The translations under genes and the position numbers were made by a program. A stretch of DNA of 64,000 nucleotides from Ruminimicrobiellum sp045223915. Lineage in GTDB: Bacteria; Elusimicrobiota; Endomicrobiia; Endomicrobiales; Endomicrobiaceae. Of this stretch, positions 10,309-20,099 are shown piece by piece. The notes under the pieces are model-generated. The model saw only the letters and a program-made list of their open reading frames with translations, had not been told where the DNA came from and did not search any database. Location of the stretch: NCBI GenBank assembly GCA_045223915.1, contig JBGUZU010000044.1:1-64000 (forward strand). Direction: 5' to 3'. Each line of letters begins with the position of its first letter. Within the stretch, counting starts at the first letter, position 1.

Positions 10309-10980
10309 ATGAGAAAAGATTTAGTTATGAGCCCATTAGACTTTACTTCATCTTTTTTGTCATGCGAAAATGATTTAGAAAAAATTTTAAAAAAATTATT
10401 TCTTTAGAGCGAGCCTTATAGCACTGAATTAAAAAAGTTATTAGTAATAAATACAAAAGATGCCTTAGATGATTCAAATAGTCTTTTATATAACAAGCTT
10501 ATAAAAGATATGACATTAGCAAAATTAAAAGAATAGGGCTATATTAGATGGGAACCAAAAATCCAAATGCAAGAACATGAAAAGGTAAAAACTTATTTAA
10601 TGTTCTCTTTTGATAATTTTTTTCCAAATGCTACTAATCCATAGTTTCGAGATTGTGTACTTGTAATTGATATTATATGCAATAGTGATCAATGGGATCT
10701 GGGTGGTTTTAAAATACGTCCATTAAAAATTTGTGGTTATATTGATGCTATTTTAAATAATACTAAACTTTCTGGAATTGGAACTTTTCAATTTCAAAGT
10801 TGTGTAGAATTAATATTAGATGAAAATTTAACTGGTTATAGTTTAATTTTTAATGCAATTCATGGAACAGATGACTTATTACCTAGTAGGCATGGTTGGA
10901 TTGAAAAAACAGATTAGGGCTGGAATGAAATTTCTTCTACCAAAGATTAGAATGAGGATAACAATACAAACAATGGTTGA
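10309..10980 (+). CDS. Probable neck or tail-completion protein
   Basis: The 223-residue product crosses five TAG codons and ends at TGA 10978-10980. It includes VLVIDIICNSDQWDLGGFKIRPLKICGYI, a stretch typical of minor virion proteins of the tail-terminator class. AAAGGAGAGA lies upstream of the ATG. Its end overlaps the next start by 8 bases. I infer a neck or tail-terminator role from order and size only. Confidence 0.5.
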
Positions 10981-11746
10981 TGAATTATTATTAATATCTG
11001 GAAATGATATTCCTTTTTTATAGGGTTAGGTTATAATTCATCAGCCCTCTCTAAAAGAAATTGCATATATTACTGAAAAAACTTTTTGGATTGCCTATGA
11101 AACTTTAAAATTTGATAAAGATATTTTAAGTGTATCTGAGGCTGAATCATTAGCTAATTATTCTAATTTTCAATTAATTTTTGCATTATTAACAGAAAAG
11201 AGAAGTATAGAATCTCAAAAAACAAAAAACAATGTTTTATCTTTATTTAGTATTCTATTTCCTACAAATAAAATTATCTTATCTGATGGGAAAATTATAT
11301 TAATAAATGAAAAAACTAATTAGAATGGAGAAATTAATAATAATAATTTTGATATTTTTTTAAAAATATTGAAAGATATGTTTTGTTTAAATCAAGAAAA
11401 TAAATAGTATGATCCAAGTGGAGCTTTAGCTAAAAAAATTGCAGATCAAATAAAAAGAGGACAAAAGAAAAAGGCATAGCTGGGGCCTAAACAAGATAAA
11501 GTTTCTTTTTTTAGTAGATATATATCTATTATTGCAGCTGCAAAAAATAAAAGTATAAATGAAATTATGGATTATACAATTTATCAATTAATGGATGAAT
11601 TTAACCGATTTATGCTATATAAGGCAAATGAACAATGGTTACAACTAAAGATTGCTGGGGCAACTGGTTTAAAAGATCCAGAAGATTGGTTAAAAGATAT
11701 CCACTCATAGAATAATAATTTTAACAAGGAGGAAACCCCAATATGA
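10973..11746 (+). CDS. Structural-operon protein, unknown (possible tail chaperone)
   Basis: The 257-residue product contains six TAG codons, two of them three codons apart near the start (11032 and 11038). It has an N-terminal globular part, a basic linker (RGQKKKAQLGPKQDK, with a recoded Q) and a helical tail (SINEIMDYTIYQLMDEFNRFMLYKANEQW). Its stop overlaps the start of the tail-tube gene in an ATGA arrangement, so the two are likely translated together. I do not recognise a family. Confidence 0.6.
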
Positions 11747-13449
11747 AATTTGGTGTTCGTGAAATATGTAATGTTGTTTTTAGAGCAACAACTAAACATT
11801 CAATTGGAAATAAAACCTTTGAAAAAGGACAACCAGTATTTTATTTAGATTCTGCAAAAACATCTTCTATGGAAGGGGCAACAACCACTGTTTATGCACA
11901 GGGCGGTCGTGGAAACACTCGTTTAGTGGCCTGGGAAGGTGAAAGGACTTTAACATTTACCGTTGAAGACGCATTGCTTTCTCCTATTAGTTTTGCAATG
12001 CTATCTGGTGCCGGTGTCTTAAAAGGCAACGCAGATAGTGATGAAGAAGTGCATTTTCATCAAACAACTATAACCGAAGCAGACGAAGATGGTATTATTG
12101 ATTTAACAAATGCTCTAGAACCTGCAGAATCTATTGATCCAATAGCACCTTTATTTGTTATGACAGTCGATGAAGGTGGAGATATTGTAGAACTAGTTCA
12201 AGGTAAGTTTCAATTAAAAAAAGATAAAACTTATGATACGGTTGATGGTAAACAGTTAATGTATACTGATGACACTGATTATAGAACAAGATTTAAAAAG
12301 AATATTACTGCTAATTTAGGAGACACAGAAAAAATGATAGGCAGTACTCTAACTCCACCCACTGGAAATAAAAGCAATTATGCTTATGCATTCCCTTATA
12401 CAATTAATGATAGCCATCTCGTAACAGAAGAAGAAGTACAAGGGTGGAATAACAATAAAGATAATACAGGTGATAACAAAAGGTTTGCTGAACCAGTTCC
12501 TGAAAGTGTAATAAAAACAATAAAACCCAATACAGGCGATTCATTTCAAGGTATTCCTCAGTCTGTTTGGTACGTGCAAACTGTTACTGGTAAGAGATTA
12601 AAAATTGAAATGCCTAAAGCTTTTTCTGAACCAATATTTACTGGTGCGCAATTATACACATCAAATAGTAGCGTTAGTGGTATTACAGACGACCAAACTG
12701 CTTTTTATCAAGTTATTTCTGGATTATCAGAACAAAGTTATTTATATATTAATAGGCCCACTCCTGGAGTAGTTGTTAAAGCTTTAGATGGCGATAAGAA
12801 GCCTATTGGAGATTCTATTACAGTATCAATTTCTACAGGATTAAAAAATATTGTTATGGCTAATTATTTTGGCAAAACTATTAATTCTCAAGCTCCAACA
12901 AAAGATTCGGCCGCTAGCGAAAGAGAAACTTGGATAAATCAGTATGAAGTAGCAAAGAAAATTTCTGATGCATATAAAACTTATAGAGATTTACTTGGTA
13001 AAACTTTAATGGTTGATTATTATGTGGTCAAGAAAAGTGCTGGAGTAACTGAAATTCAAATTGATGCCAGCAATTTTGGTGGGTATTATTATGTTGAAGC
13101 TGATACTTTATTTAGACGTCAAATTGATGGAAAAGACATTCCTGCGAACCTAACTTTCCCAAATGTAAAAATTCAATCGAATTTTAATTTCTCAATGGCG
13201 GCAACTGGAGATCCATCTACCTTTACTTTTACTATGGACGCATTTCCTGGATATACTTATTTTGATAAGTCTAAAAAAGTATTGTGCGCAATGCAGCTAT
13301 TAGACGATAAAACTTATGAAACCAATGAAATGAAAACGATATTCCCACATAAGGCAGCAGTAGCAATGGAAGAATCTATGAACGATTCATCTCCAAATCT
13401 TTATGACGAACACACTCAAAATCCAGATTAGGCATATGTTACAATATAA
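11743..13449 (+). CDS. Major tail (tube-like) protein
   Basis: The 568-residue product has one TAG only five codons before its end (13429-13431). The N-terminal 100 residues (KFGVREICNVVFRATTKHSI, GRGNTRLVAWEGERTLTFTV, SFAMLSGAGV) match the opening of large phage tail-tube proteins, with the beta-sandwich followed by inserted domains. AAGGAGG lies 9 bases upstream. Codon choice is richer in GC than in its neighbours and there is almost no TAG, as in the capsid gene, which fits an abundant virion protein. A GC-rich terminator follows directly. The call is well supported as a structural tail protein, less so for the exact subtype. Confidence 0.6.
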
Positions 13450-13470
13450 TTAAATACAGTGTATATAATT

Positions 13471-13502
13471 GGCGGCGTGGCGGATGCTTCGCCGCCTTTT
13501 TT
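13471..13502 (+). terminator. GC-rich rho-independent terminator
   Basis: GGCGGCG (13471-13477) pairs with CGCCGCC (13490-13496) and is followed by TTTTTT. The next gene's ribosome site begins within a few bases, so some read-through is needed unless a late promoter overlaps it. Confidence 0.8.
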
Positions 13503-13516
13503 AAGAGGTGAAAAAA

Positions 13517-15232
13517 GTGTCATTAAAAAGGAGTTCTGGTGGAATTAATTTTAGAGGAGCTGGAGAAGTCGGAATTGCAAAATTTAAAAATAGTGGCTGG
13601 GGCAGCCCAAATGCTGGTATGCTAGGAAAATTTGCTTCTGGGGCAAGAAACACTGCTATGGGAAATCTTATTTATATTCATTTTTTACAATAGCATTATA
13701 ATCAATCTGGATTACAAGGAAATGAAACTCCATTTAATAAAGTAGCATTTTTAAATAATGGAGGGGCAGCTGCATCTTTAGCTCAAAAAGATTATAAAAA
13801 TGCATTATTAGCTAAATTTTCAGGGAAAAATGCCGCAATACTTGGCCTTGTAAGTAAACAAGGTAGTTAGCAATTATTAGATGCATTAGATATGGCTTTT
13901 GGAGAAGCACTATCAGAAGCCTTAAATTTTGATCGAGAGCGTGCACATGAAATATATCAAGGACTGGGTTCAATAAAAGATATTGCAGAAACAATTATTC
14001 CTACAATAAGAGATTCTGTGGCAGATTTATAGAATAAATTTATTATACCAATAATCTCTATTATTAATGAAATGGAAAAAGGTAGTAACAATATTGCTTT
14101 TTCAAAATTTTTAGCCGAAGCTTTAACAAATGCAAAAAAAAATGGTGGGGCTACAATGGGTTCCGAAGAATTATTAAAAAATTTTTTAGGACAATTAAAT
14201 TCTGTTTCTGATGGTTTTATTGTTACAAGTCCTGAATATAAAAAAGGATTAGAGCATTTTAAAAATATTATAACTAAAGTTTATAATTTTGTAAAAGATA
14301 CCTCACAAGCTGATGCAAGTGATGCATTTAAATTAACAGATTCAATATCAAAGACTTTACAACAAAATCTTTTTAGTAAAGAATTAGGAGAGTTAACTGC
14401 AGTAAAACGAGATGCTTTAATTAATGTTGCAATTGATCAAGCTTTAACAGGAGCCAAACAAACTCAGAATAAACATTATGAAAATAATAAAAATACTTTT
14501 AAAACTGATATAAGTATCCCAGGAAGACATATTAAATTAAATATAAAAGAAAATGAACATACATTGTCTATGCAATTACAAGTTTCTGTTAAATTTTTAA
14601 AAACACAAGCATGGACATTAGGTGGTGGAGGCACTTTAAATGTTGAAAGTGGCAGCGGAGAATCTTTATTAGAATTTTTTGATGCAATGGACTATGATTT
14701 GTAGCAAAGATATGATATTTATAATTATCTTACTTTTGTTGGGCTATCTTAGCCCTTTGCAAGAATCATGATGCAAAGGCAATTGTTTCGATTGTTTTCT
14801 ACTGGAAGCGACTCTGATAAAGGACGAGAAATTGATTTTTCTACACATATTTTAGCAAATGGAGAATTAATTTCTATATGGAAATTGTTTAAATTTATTA
14901 ACTCTCAATCGGCGTCTGAATTGTTTAAAAATTATGTAAGTTTTTATTTATAGAGAAATGCTAAACAAACTAATGAATTAAAAAGTAGTAAAAATAGCGG
15001 AAAGGGTAAAATAAAATTAAATGAAAATTGGATGTTTTTAAATCAATGGTATTAGGGAGATTCTGGTAAACGAATTAGAGGATAGGCCGCTTTAAAAAGA
15101 AGAAACACTGCGGCTGCTTGGTATAGAGCTAGAATTGTATTTAATGATATTAATGCTTCAGTAATTCATGCTACTCTTCATTTACATAAAATTGCACAAC
15201 AATATGCTACTATTAAAGCTAAACAAAATTGA
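13517..15232 (+). CDS. Tail-region protein of unknown role
   Basis: The 571-residue product is read through nine TAG codons and ends at TGA 15230-15232. It starts with GTG 13517 behind AGAGGTG. The N-terminal part is Gly-rich and basic (KRSSGGINFRGAGEVGIAKF), the middle is a long helical region, and the C-terminal tail is strongly basic (GSGKRIRGQAALKRRNTAAA, with one recoded Q). It is too short and too polar for a typical tape-measure protein but lies where one is expected. I do not recognise a family. Its last bases contain the -35 box of the next promoter. Confidence 0.6.
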
Positions 15233-15257
15233 CTTTTATAAAAATTTTTGTTATAAT
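15229..15257 (+). promoter_or_regulatory. Early-type promoter on the + strand
   Basis: TTGACT (15229-15234), a 17-base spacer and TATAAT (15252-15257) with an upstream TG form an extended -10 promoter. It is the only + strand member found of a family repeated on the - strand, and it begins within the stop codon of the preceding late gene. Confidence 0.85.
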
Positions 15258-15287
15258 AAAAAAAAAGAGACAAAAGGAGCGAGTTTA

Positions 15288-15875
15288 ATGAAAGTATCAT
15301 ATGCAAATATGAAATTAAAAACCAATACTTCAGTAAATACATTTGATTTTTGTGAACAAAAAATTGAAGTATTAAAATATTTACCTGCACAGGATAAGTA
15401 TGATTTGTTAATGATAACATTGCAAAAATCATTAGAAGGTAATGTTTATAATGCATTTAAATTAAATCTTTATTTTGAATTAAATCTTGTATATATGTAT
15501 ACCAATATCTCATTTACAGATAAACAAAGAGAAGATGAATTTAAACTTTATGATACATTAAAAAGTAATGGATTTTTTGAATTATTTTATTCAGCCATGG
15601 AAGCTTCTGAATATGAAGATTTATTTAAACAAATGACTGATATGGTGGAAACATTTGAAAAAGACCGTGGAACCGTTGCGGGAATTCTTACAAATTTTAT
15701 TGATAATTTACCAGAACAGGCAGACACAATGGCAAATATTCTTAAAGATTTTGATCCAGCTTTATTTAAGGATGTTATTGATTTTGCTAGATACGCAAAT
15801 GGCGGAAGAGATATTAATACAAATGAGCTAGTTGAAACTCCTATTCCAAAAATTGTACAAAAAGCAGATAAATAA
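15288..15875 (+). CDS. Conserved-looking protein of unknown function with its own early promoter
   Basis: The 195-residue soluble, acidic, mostly helical protein begins at ATG 15288 behind AAAGGAGCGAG. The longer open frame upstream would run through the promoter and is rejected. The C-terminal half contains FEKDRGTVAGILTNFIDNLP and LFKDVIDFARYANGG. Unlike the preceding late genes it has no TAG, and it is driven by a perfect early-type promoter, so it is probably made before recoding. A bidirectional terminator ends the unit. The function is unknown. A tail-assembly chaperone is possible from its position. Confidence 0.7.
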   Translation: MKVSYANMKLKTNTSVNTFDFCEQKIEVLKYLPAQDKYDLLMITLQKSLEGNVYNAFKLNLYFELNLVYMYTNISFTDKQREDEFKLYDTLKSNGFFELFYSAMEASEYEDLFKQMTDMVETFEKDRGTVAGILTNFIDNLPEQADTMANILKDFDPALFKDVIDFARYANGGRDINTNELVETPIPKIVQKADK

Positions 15876-15909
15876 AAAGAGCAGATGATTATTAAATCAT
15901 CTGCTCTTT
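15876..15909. terminator. Bidirectional terminator between convergent modules
   Basis: Perfect 15-base arms (15876-15890 and 15895-15909, core AGAGCAGATGATT) with a 4-base loop lie between the last + strand gene and the 3' end of dut on the - strand. Both ends are flanked by A/T tracts, so it can stop transcription from both sides. Confidence 0.85.
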
Positions 15910-15921
15910 ATTTTATTATTT

Positions 15922-16113
15922 TTAATCAGTTGAGCCAAAACCGCCTGAGCCTCTATTTGTTTCAGAGAGATTTTCAAATTCTGTAAATTCCATTGAAACG
16001 AATGGAAGTAATACCATTTGAGCGATTCTTTCTTTTGGAGTTATAATTTGTGGTTCATCAGTATCATTGTGTATTGCTACTATATACTCTCCACGATAAT
16101 CACTATCACAAAC
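15922..16113 (-). CDS. dut: dUTPase, 3' exon
   Basis: This exon supplies residues 81-143: the second half of motif 3 (VCDSDYRGEYIVAIHND), motif 4 (ERIAQMVLLP) and the Gly-rich motif 5 (RGSGGFGSTD) of trimeric dUTPases. These enzymes hydrolyse dUTP to dUMP and PPi, keeping uracil out of DNA and feeding dTMP synthesis. Joining to the exon at 17277-17516 restores NCVG-VCDSDYRGE exactly. The boundary follows group I rules (U at the 5' site, G at the intron end). Confidence 0.9.
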   Translation of the reverse strand, partial: VCDSDYRGEYIVAIHNDTDEPQIITPKERIAQMVLLPFVSMEFTEFENLSETNRGSGGFGSTD

Positions 16114-17276
16114 CATTTTGTTATCCTAAAAGTTTTTTATCTTTTAGTTCTTATAGTTTCCTATAAGCTCAGCATATCTTTTCATTTTTACAAATGTCGC
16201 GGCCTCTTGGTAGGATTATATCTTTTCACCTACTATGCGTTGCCCCTGAATATAATTTTTTATATCCTTCGGTTCAGATTAGCTTATTATAAATTTTTTA
16301 TAACTTAGCCTTCCTGCTTAATTCCGCGATTTATTGTCGGCGTTTATTTTTCTATATATTTACTAGTATTCAATAATAAATCTTCTAAACAAAGATCCTT
16401 ATATCTAGTATAGGGAATTCTTATTAATGGGATTTTATTTTCTTTACACCATTGAGATTTTATTAAATCATGTTTATGAGTATATTCATAGTCAAATATA
16501 GATTTTTGATCGTAATGCTGTTCTCCATCATATTCAATTAAATATTTATTATTAACATAAAAATCAAATGGTAAGTATGTTTTATCTTTACATGAACTAA
16601 ATTTTTTTTCTATTTCATAATTAATGCCTGCTTCATCTAGTATTTCTGATATTTTTACATTACCTTTTGAAATATTAGAATGATTACCACAGCTTAAACT
16701 TCGATGCGTTTTTAAAGATAATCCTAATACATCTTTTTCTTTTCCGCACTAACATCGGCAATGCCAATATAAGCCACCATTGTTAGCTCTTTTTTCAGAT
16801 AGTGCAATTACAGTCCATTTTCCAAAGACTTGATTTACAAGATTTATAAAATATGGATTGGATTTTGTCTATTTTCCAAATAAATTATTATCATACCATA
16901 TTTTAGTAATCATACCCCTTGATACATTATACTACTTTGCTAATTGGTTTGAAGTTTTAATGTTATAATTTTTAATAATATCTTTTTTATCTTGTAGAGA
17001 TAATTTATATTGTTTATTACTATTAACATCATATCCAATAGCTTTTGCATGATTTAATACCGATGTTTTATTACAATTATAATATTCTCCCATTTTTCGA
17101 GAGCTTTTTAGTTCTTCGTATTTTTTAATAAAATCTTCATTAGATCCCCAATCAATTTTTTTAGACATTTGTAAACCCTCCTTATTTTTTTTCTATTATA
17201 TATAAAAAATATATATAAAGAGTGATTTAATTTTGTCCAAAATAGTCCCCAAAATAATCAAAAAAGTTTTTTATTC
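16114..17276 (-). ncRNA. Intron in dut carrying a homing endonuclease
   Basis: The 1163-base insertion splits dUTPase motif 3 between Gly and Val. Removing it after U (base 17277) and up to G (base 16114) restores the frame precisely. The 230 bases beyond the endonuclease stop contain folded-looking segments with paired strings such as AGTAGGTG/CCTACC and AGCTTATAG/CTATAAG. These differ from the core words of the other four introns, so this is a different subgroup. The group I assignment is inferred from splice-site bases and context. Confidence 0.7.
16344..17168 (-). CDS. Intron-encoded EDxHD/Vsr-like homing endonuclease
   Basis: The 274-residue product crosses three TAG codons. An N-terminal helix-turn-helix repeat region (DFIKKYEELKSSRKMGEYY; KKDIIKNYNIKTSNQLAKQ) recognises DNA. 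A Cys pair region (HCRCQCGKEKDVLG) resembles the zinc-binding unit also seen in the endonuclease at 32076-32876. The C-terminal nuclease domain has PFDFYVNNKYLIEYDGEQHYD and KENKIPLIRIPY. An AAGGAGG site precedes ATG 17168. It lies wholly inside the dut intron and presumably drives its homing into dut alleles. Confidence 0.8.
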
Positions 17277-17516
17277 ACCGACACAGTTTGCAGGTCGTAG
17301 TCCCTCTTTTGTTGCAAGCCCTGATCTTGCAAAAATTGCGGCAAAGGTGTTTTCTGGTAGCTCAAAAGCTAATCCAGTACCAATTTTGACAGTTGAATGA
17401 GGTAAAATTACAATAGTTTTTTCAATTGCGGCATATAAATCATAACCCGCCGCATATTCACTCCCTCTTGTAGGAAGATGTGCATATTCATTTAAAATTT
17501 TTACAGGAATATTCAT
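17277..17516 (-). CDS. dut: dUTPase, 5' exon
   Basis: Residues 1-80 of dUTPase: motif 1 (AGYDLYAA, residues about 24-31), motif 2 (ARSGLATKEGL) and the start of motif 3 (NCVG) at the exon end. With the 3' exon the enzyme is 143 residues, the usual length of the trimeric family. AAGGAG lies before ATG 17516. It is the last gene of the - strand nucleotide-metabolism cluster, downstream of the nrd genes. Confidence 0.9.
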
Positions 17517-17530
17517 ATTAACACTACTCC

Positions 17531-17794
17531 TTAATTTTCATCAGGTTTTGAAGTCCAATCCATAGTATCATCTTCGTAAACATAATCAGGCTCTTTTTCA
17601 TTATTATATTGACGTTTTATAACAAGTCTATACCAACTTTGAACAACTTCACCTTTTGATTTTTGCTCTTTATATTCGATTGAATGTTTTACAACTTCTC
17701 CATCGCCTTTTTTAAGTTGCTCTACAAAATTCTTTGCTTCTGTTTCTGTATCAACCCTAAAAGTATCTACTCTATTAATTAAATATTTTGACAT
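17531..17794 (-). CDS. Small protein of unknown function
   Basis: The 87-residue product is acidic and highly charged (TETEAKNFVEQLKKGDGE) and ends in EDDTMDWTSKPDEN. AAAGGAGAATAA lies upstream of the ATG and directly follows the stop of the next gene upstream. It lies in an operon with dut. No family is recognised, and no TAG is present. Confidence 0.65.
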   Translation of the reverse strand: MSKYLINRVDTFRVDTETEAKNFVEQLKKGDGEVVKHSIEYKEQKSKGEVVQSWYRLVIKRQYNNEKEPDYVYEDDTMDWTSKPDEN

Positions 17795-17808
17795 GCTTTA
17801 TTCTCCTT

Positions 17809-18069
17809 TTACACCTTGACAATATTTATATTTTCATATCCATACTCTGCTATTGCTGCATTTTTAATATCTTGTTTTACCTTGTCTACAAAAAACGAGG
17901 GGCCAGATAAATTTATTGTATCTATTTCATAATTATTTGCAAATGCAAATAATACTTTTGGAAGCTACTCCAATGAGCATCCTTTTGAGTTAATTTGATG
18001 ACCTTGATCATATACAAATACTTTTTGGATTGCATCAAAAGGTTGCAAAATTCCTATAATTTTTTTCAT
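17809..18069 (-). CDS. Small protein of unknown function (one TAG)
   Basis: The 86-residue product (KKIIGILQPFDAIQKVFVYD at the N terminus; NLSGPSFFVDKVKQDIKNAA in the second half) is continuous across one TAG, near residue 36. AAAGGAGATAAAGCT precedes ATG 18069. A conventional-code reading would stop it at 35 residues. No family is recognised with confidence. Confidence 0.65.
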
Positions 18070-18082
18070 AGCTTTATCTCCT

Positions 18083-18496
18083 TTAACACTCAATAACCCA
18101 ATCATCACAATTAAATAAATAATATGCGAAGATTTCATCTTCAATTTTAATCCAAATTTCCCATGCTTTATCATTTGTAATATCTTTTTCTATTGATAAA
18201 ATTTGCCCTCTGTTGTTTAAAGTTTCAATAAGTTCAGGGACGGCAACTGCAGGGGGGTTTGGATTTGCCTTTTCATAAAGATGAAAAATAGTAAAATCAT
18301 ATCTTTCTCTACATAATAGAATTGCATATCCATCTATTTGCCAATTAAACCACTCTTCTATTTGTGGTTTAATATTGTTGATTTCTTCTTCTGTAAGCGG
18401 ATTGCTTTTTGCTAAAGCTTGTTTATTAAGCTCGTATAAATTACCTAAAGTAATAGTTTTATATTTTTTTTCTTCTTCTGAGATATGGGCTTTCAT
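18083..18496 (-). CDS. Protein of unknown function
   Basis: The 137-residue protein has no TAG. It begins behind AAAGGAG and is the first gene after the promoter at 18524-18552. The sequence has a helical N-terminal half (KKYKTITLGNLYELNKQALA) and a beta-rich C-terminal half with several aromatic residues (EIWIKIEDEIFAYYLFNCDDW). It is unrecognised. Confidence 0.65.
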   Translation of the reverse strand: MKAHISEEEKKYKTITLGNLYELNKQALAKSNPLTEEEINNIKPQIEEWFNWQIDGYAILLCRERYDFTIFHLYEKANPNPPAVAVPELIETLNNRGQILSIEKDITNDKAWEIWIKIEDEIFAYYLFNCDDWVIEC

Positions 18497-18523
18497 TTAT
18501 TTTTCTCCTTTGACTCTAAATTT

Positions 18524-18552
18524 ATTATAACAAAAATTTTATTAAAAATCAA
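18524..18552 (-). promoter_or_regulatory. Early-type promoter downstream of nrdG
   Basis: TTGATT (18547-18552), a 17-base spacer and TATAAT (18524-18529) with the preceding TGT give an extended -10 promoter overlapping the end of nrdG. It directs the 18496-to-dut operon. Confidence 0.85.
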
Positions 18553-19030
18553 TATTTTTGTATAATATTCTTTGATTTGAACTCCCTCTTAAAGGAAGAG
18601 TAATATCTCGTTCTGCTTGAATAAATTTTCCATCAATTAAAACATCAATATGTGACAATATATGTTCAATGTGTTCATCATTTCTATTTTTTAATTCTTC
18701 TAATGTATAACCTGTCCATACAAAAATCTTTATTGAAGGGTATGCCATTCGAATACCAGCAATAATATTACCTATTTCTTTTACATTCTCTGGGCATAAT
18801 GGTTCTCCTCCAAGTATTGAAAAATTACGGACAATTCCATTTGCACAAATAGCTTTAATAATTTGTCCTTTTATATCATATGGTTCTGGTTCTCCACCAT
18901 TAAAATCCCATGTTTCAGGATTATGGCATCCAGGACATCTATGTGGTTATGGGCATCCCTGAACAAATAAAGAAACGCAAACATTTTGTCCGTTAGCAAA
19001 ATCATTAGTATTTAATCCAGCGATACGCAT
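18542..19030 (-). CDS. nrdG: Anaerobic RNR activase NrdG, interrupted by an in-frame TAA
   Basis: NrdG is the radical-SAM activase that places the glycyl radical on NrdD. The 162-codon frame starts MRIAGLNTNDFANGQNVC and ends KIFVWTGYTLEEL..., with CPGCHNPETWDFNGG and ILGGEPL (GGEP motif) between, all typical. Codon 28 is TAA (18947-18949), within the CX3CX2C cluster that binds the 4Fe-4S centre. The codons read TGC CCA TAA CCA CAT AGA TGT, so the spacing is CX5C instead of CX3C. Removing TAA plus one CCA restores CPHRCPGC exactly. AAAGGAG precedes the ATG. The gene follows a homing endonuclease and a duplicated copy of its own 5' end. It is either inactivated or decoded by a six-base bypass. 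Confidence 0.75.
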
Positions 19031-19965
19031 TTAGCATCATCTCCTTTAAACTATGGATATAGTTGTAAAAAAATTTTTTTATTATATTCAATGTTTCTTC
19101 TTAATGGAGTATAATATTTTTGTGTTAATTCTTTTCGTCTTTTTCCATTTACAATATATTGTAGCGTACTATTGTTAATATGATATTTTTCACTAATTTT
19201 TGTAATTGATAAATTGGTAAATAAAATATCATATAGGATGTTTGGAAAAATGTTCTATATTTGAATTTTTAAATTCGTATTACGAATTGGAAAAGGACCA
19301 TTATATATATTTTTATAATATGGATGCTATCCATTATAACAGTAATATCCATTATTGATATTAGACATTTGTGTTTCTGATAAAGAATATTTTTTTTGAA
19401 TGTCCTTAAATGAAAGCTTAGTCTATTGAATATCCTTTATAATATTTTTATATTGTAATTTTGAAATAGTTAAACCTGTAGTATTATATTTTCTTAAAGG
19501 ATATGAATATAAATAATTATACCATGTTTCTCCATTGTTTATTGCAATAATTGTCCTTAAAGAAACATTGTACTGCTAAGCAAGCTAAGAAAAATGTTTT
19601 AAATTATTATCATCTTGTAATTCAATAATAATATTTTTTACATCTTGCTAAGATAATTTAGAACAAATTTTACCCCCATTGCCTCCGTCTGCAACATTAT
19701 ATCCATTTTGACTTACTTTAGAAGAATAAAAATTAATATAATATTTTTCTTTAATATCTATTTGTTCATTTGGGATGTTTGTTTCAATAATTTCAAATAA
19801 AAAATTTTCAATACCATATTTATTAAAAGCATTATATAATGGAATATTATTATTTTTTTTCGATTCTTGAATATGCTCAGACCATCTAATTTGAACAGGT
19901 CTAATAGTTTTTCCAATATAACATTTTTTATTTATTTTATTAGTAATTTTATAAATTGTAGCCAT
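19012..19965 (-). CDS. GIY-YIG homing endonuclease inserted at the start of nrdG
   Basis: The 317-residue product (with seven TAG codons) starts ATIYKITNKINKKCYIGKTI, the GIY-YIG catalytic motif, followed by the conserved R (RWSEH), YNAFNKYGIENF and EKYYINFYSS. The C-terminal two thirds are repeated helix-turn-helix modules (LSFKDIQKKYSLSETQMSN; SITKISEKYHINNSTLQ). Read with TAG as Gln, the frame runs 19 bases into the nrdG coding region and ends at TAA 19012-19014. Otherwise it would stop at 19051. AAGGAGG precedes the ATG. It separates the remnant nrdG 5' end from the full gene. Confidence 0.8.
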
Positions 19966-20000
19966 ATTAAAACCTCCTTATTTATAATAAAAAATTATTA

Positions 20001-20099
20001 TTATAAATTATATAGACCTGTCCAAGTTTTGACAAATAATGAAACGCAAACCCCTTGTCCATTTGCAAAATCATTTTTTAATAATCCTGCAATTCTCAT
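20001..20099 (-). pseudogene. nrdG: Remnant 5' end of nrdG upstream of the inserted endonuclease
   Basis: This 32-codon frame reads MRIAGLLKNDFANGQGVC and continues VSLFV before leaving the NrdG sequence (KTWTGLYNL, stop). It duplicates residues 1-23 of the full nrdG at 19030 but with different synonymous codons. Its ATG overlaps the stop of the transporter gene (ATGA), the coupling expected of the original operon. The break falls a few bases before the radical-SAM Cys codons. It marks where the GIY-YIG gene entered nrdG. Confidence 0.85.

Noticed and set aside
13471..13502. Frameshift-stimulating hairpin for tail chaperones
   Set aside because: There is no slippery sequence before it, and it follows a stop codon. 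The T-run marks a terminator.
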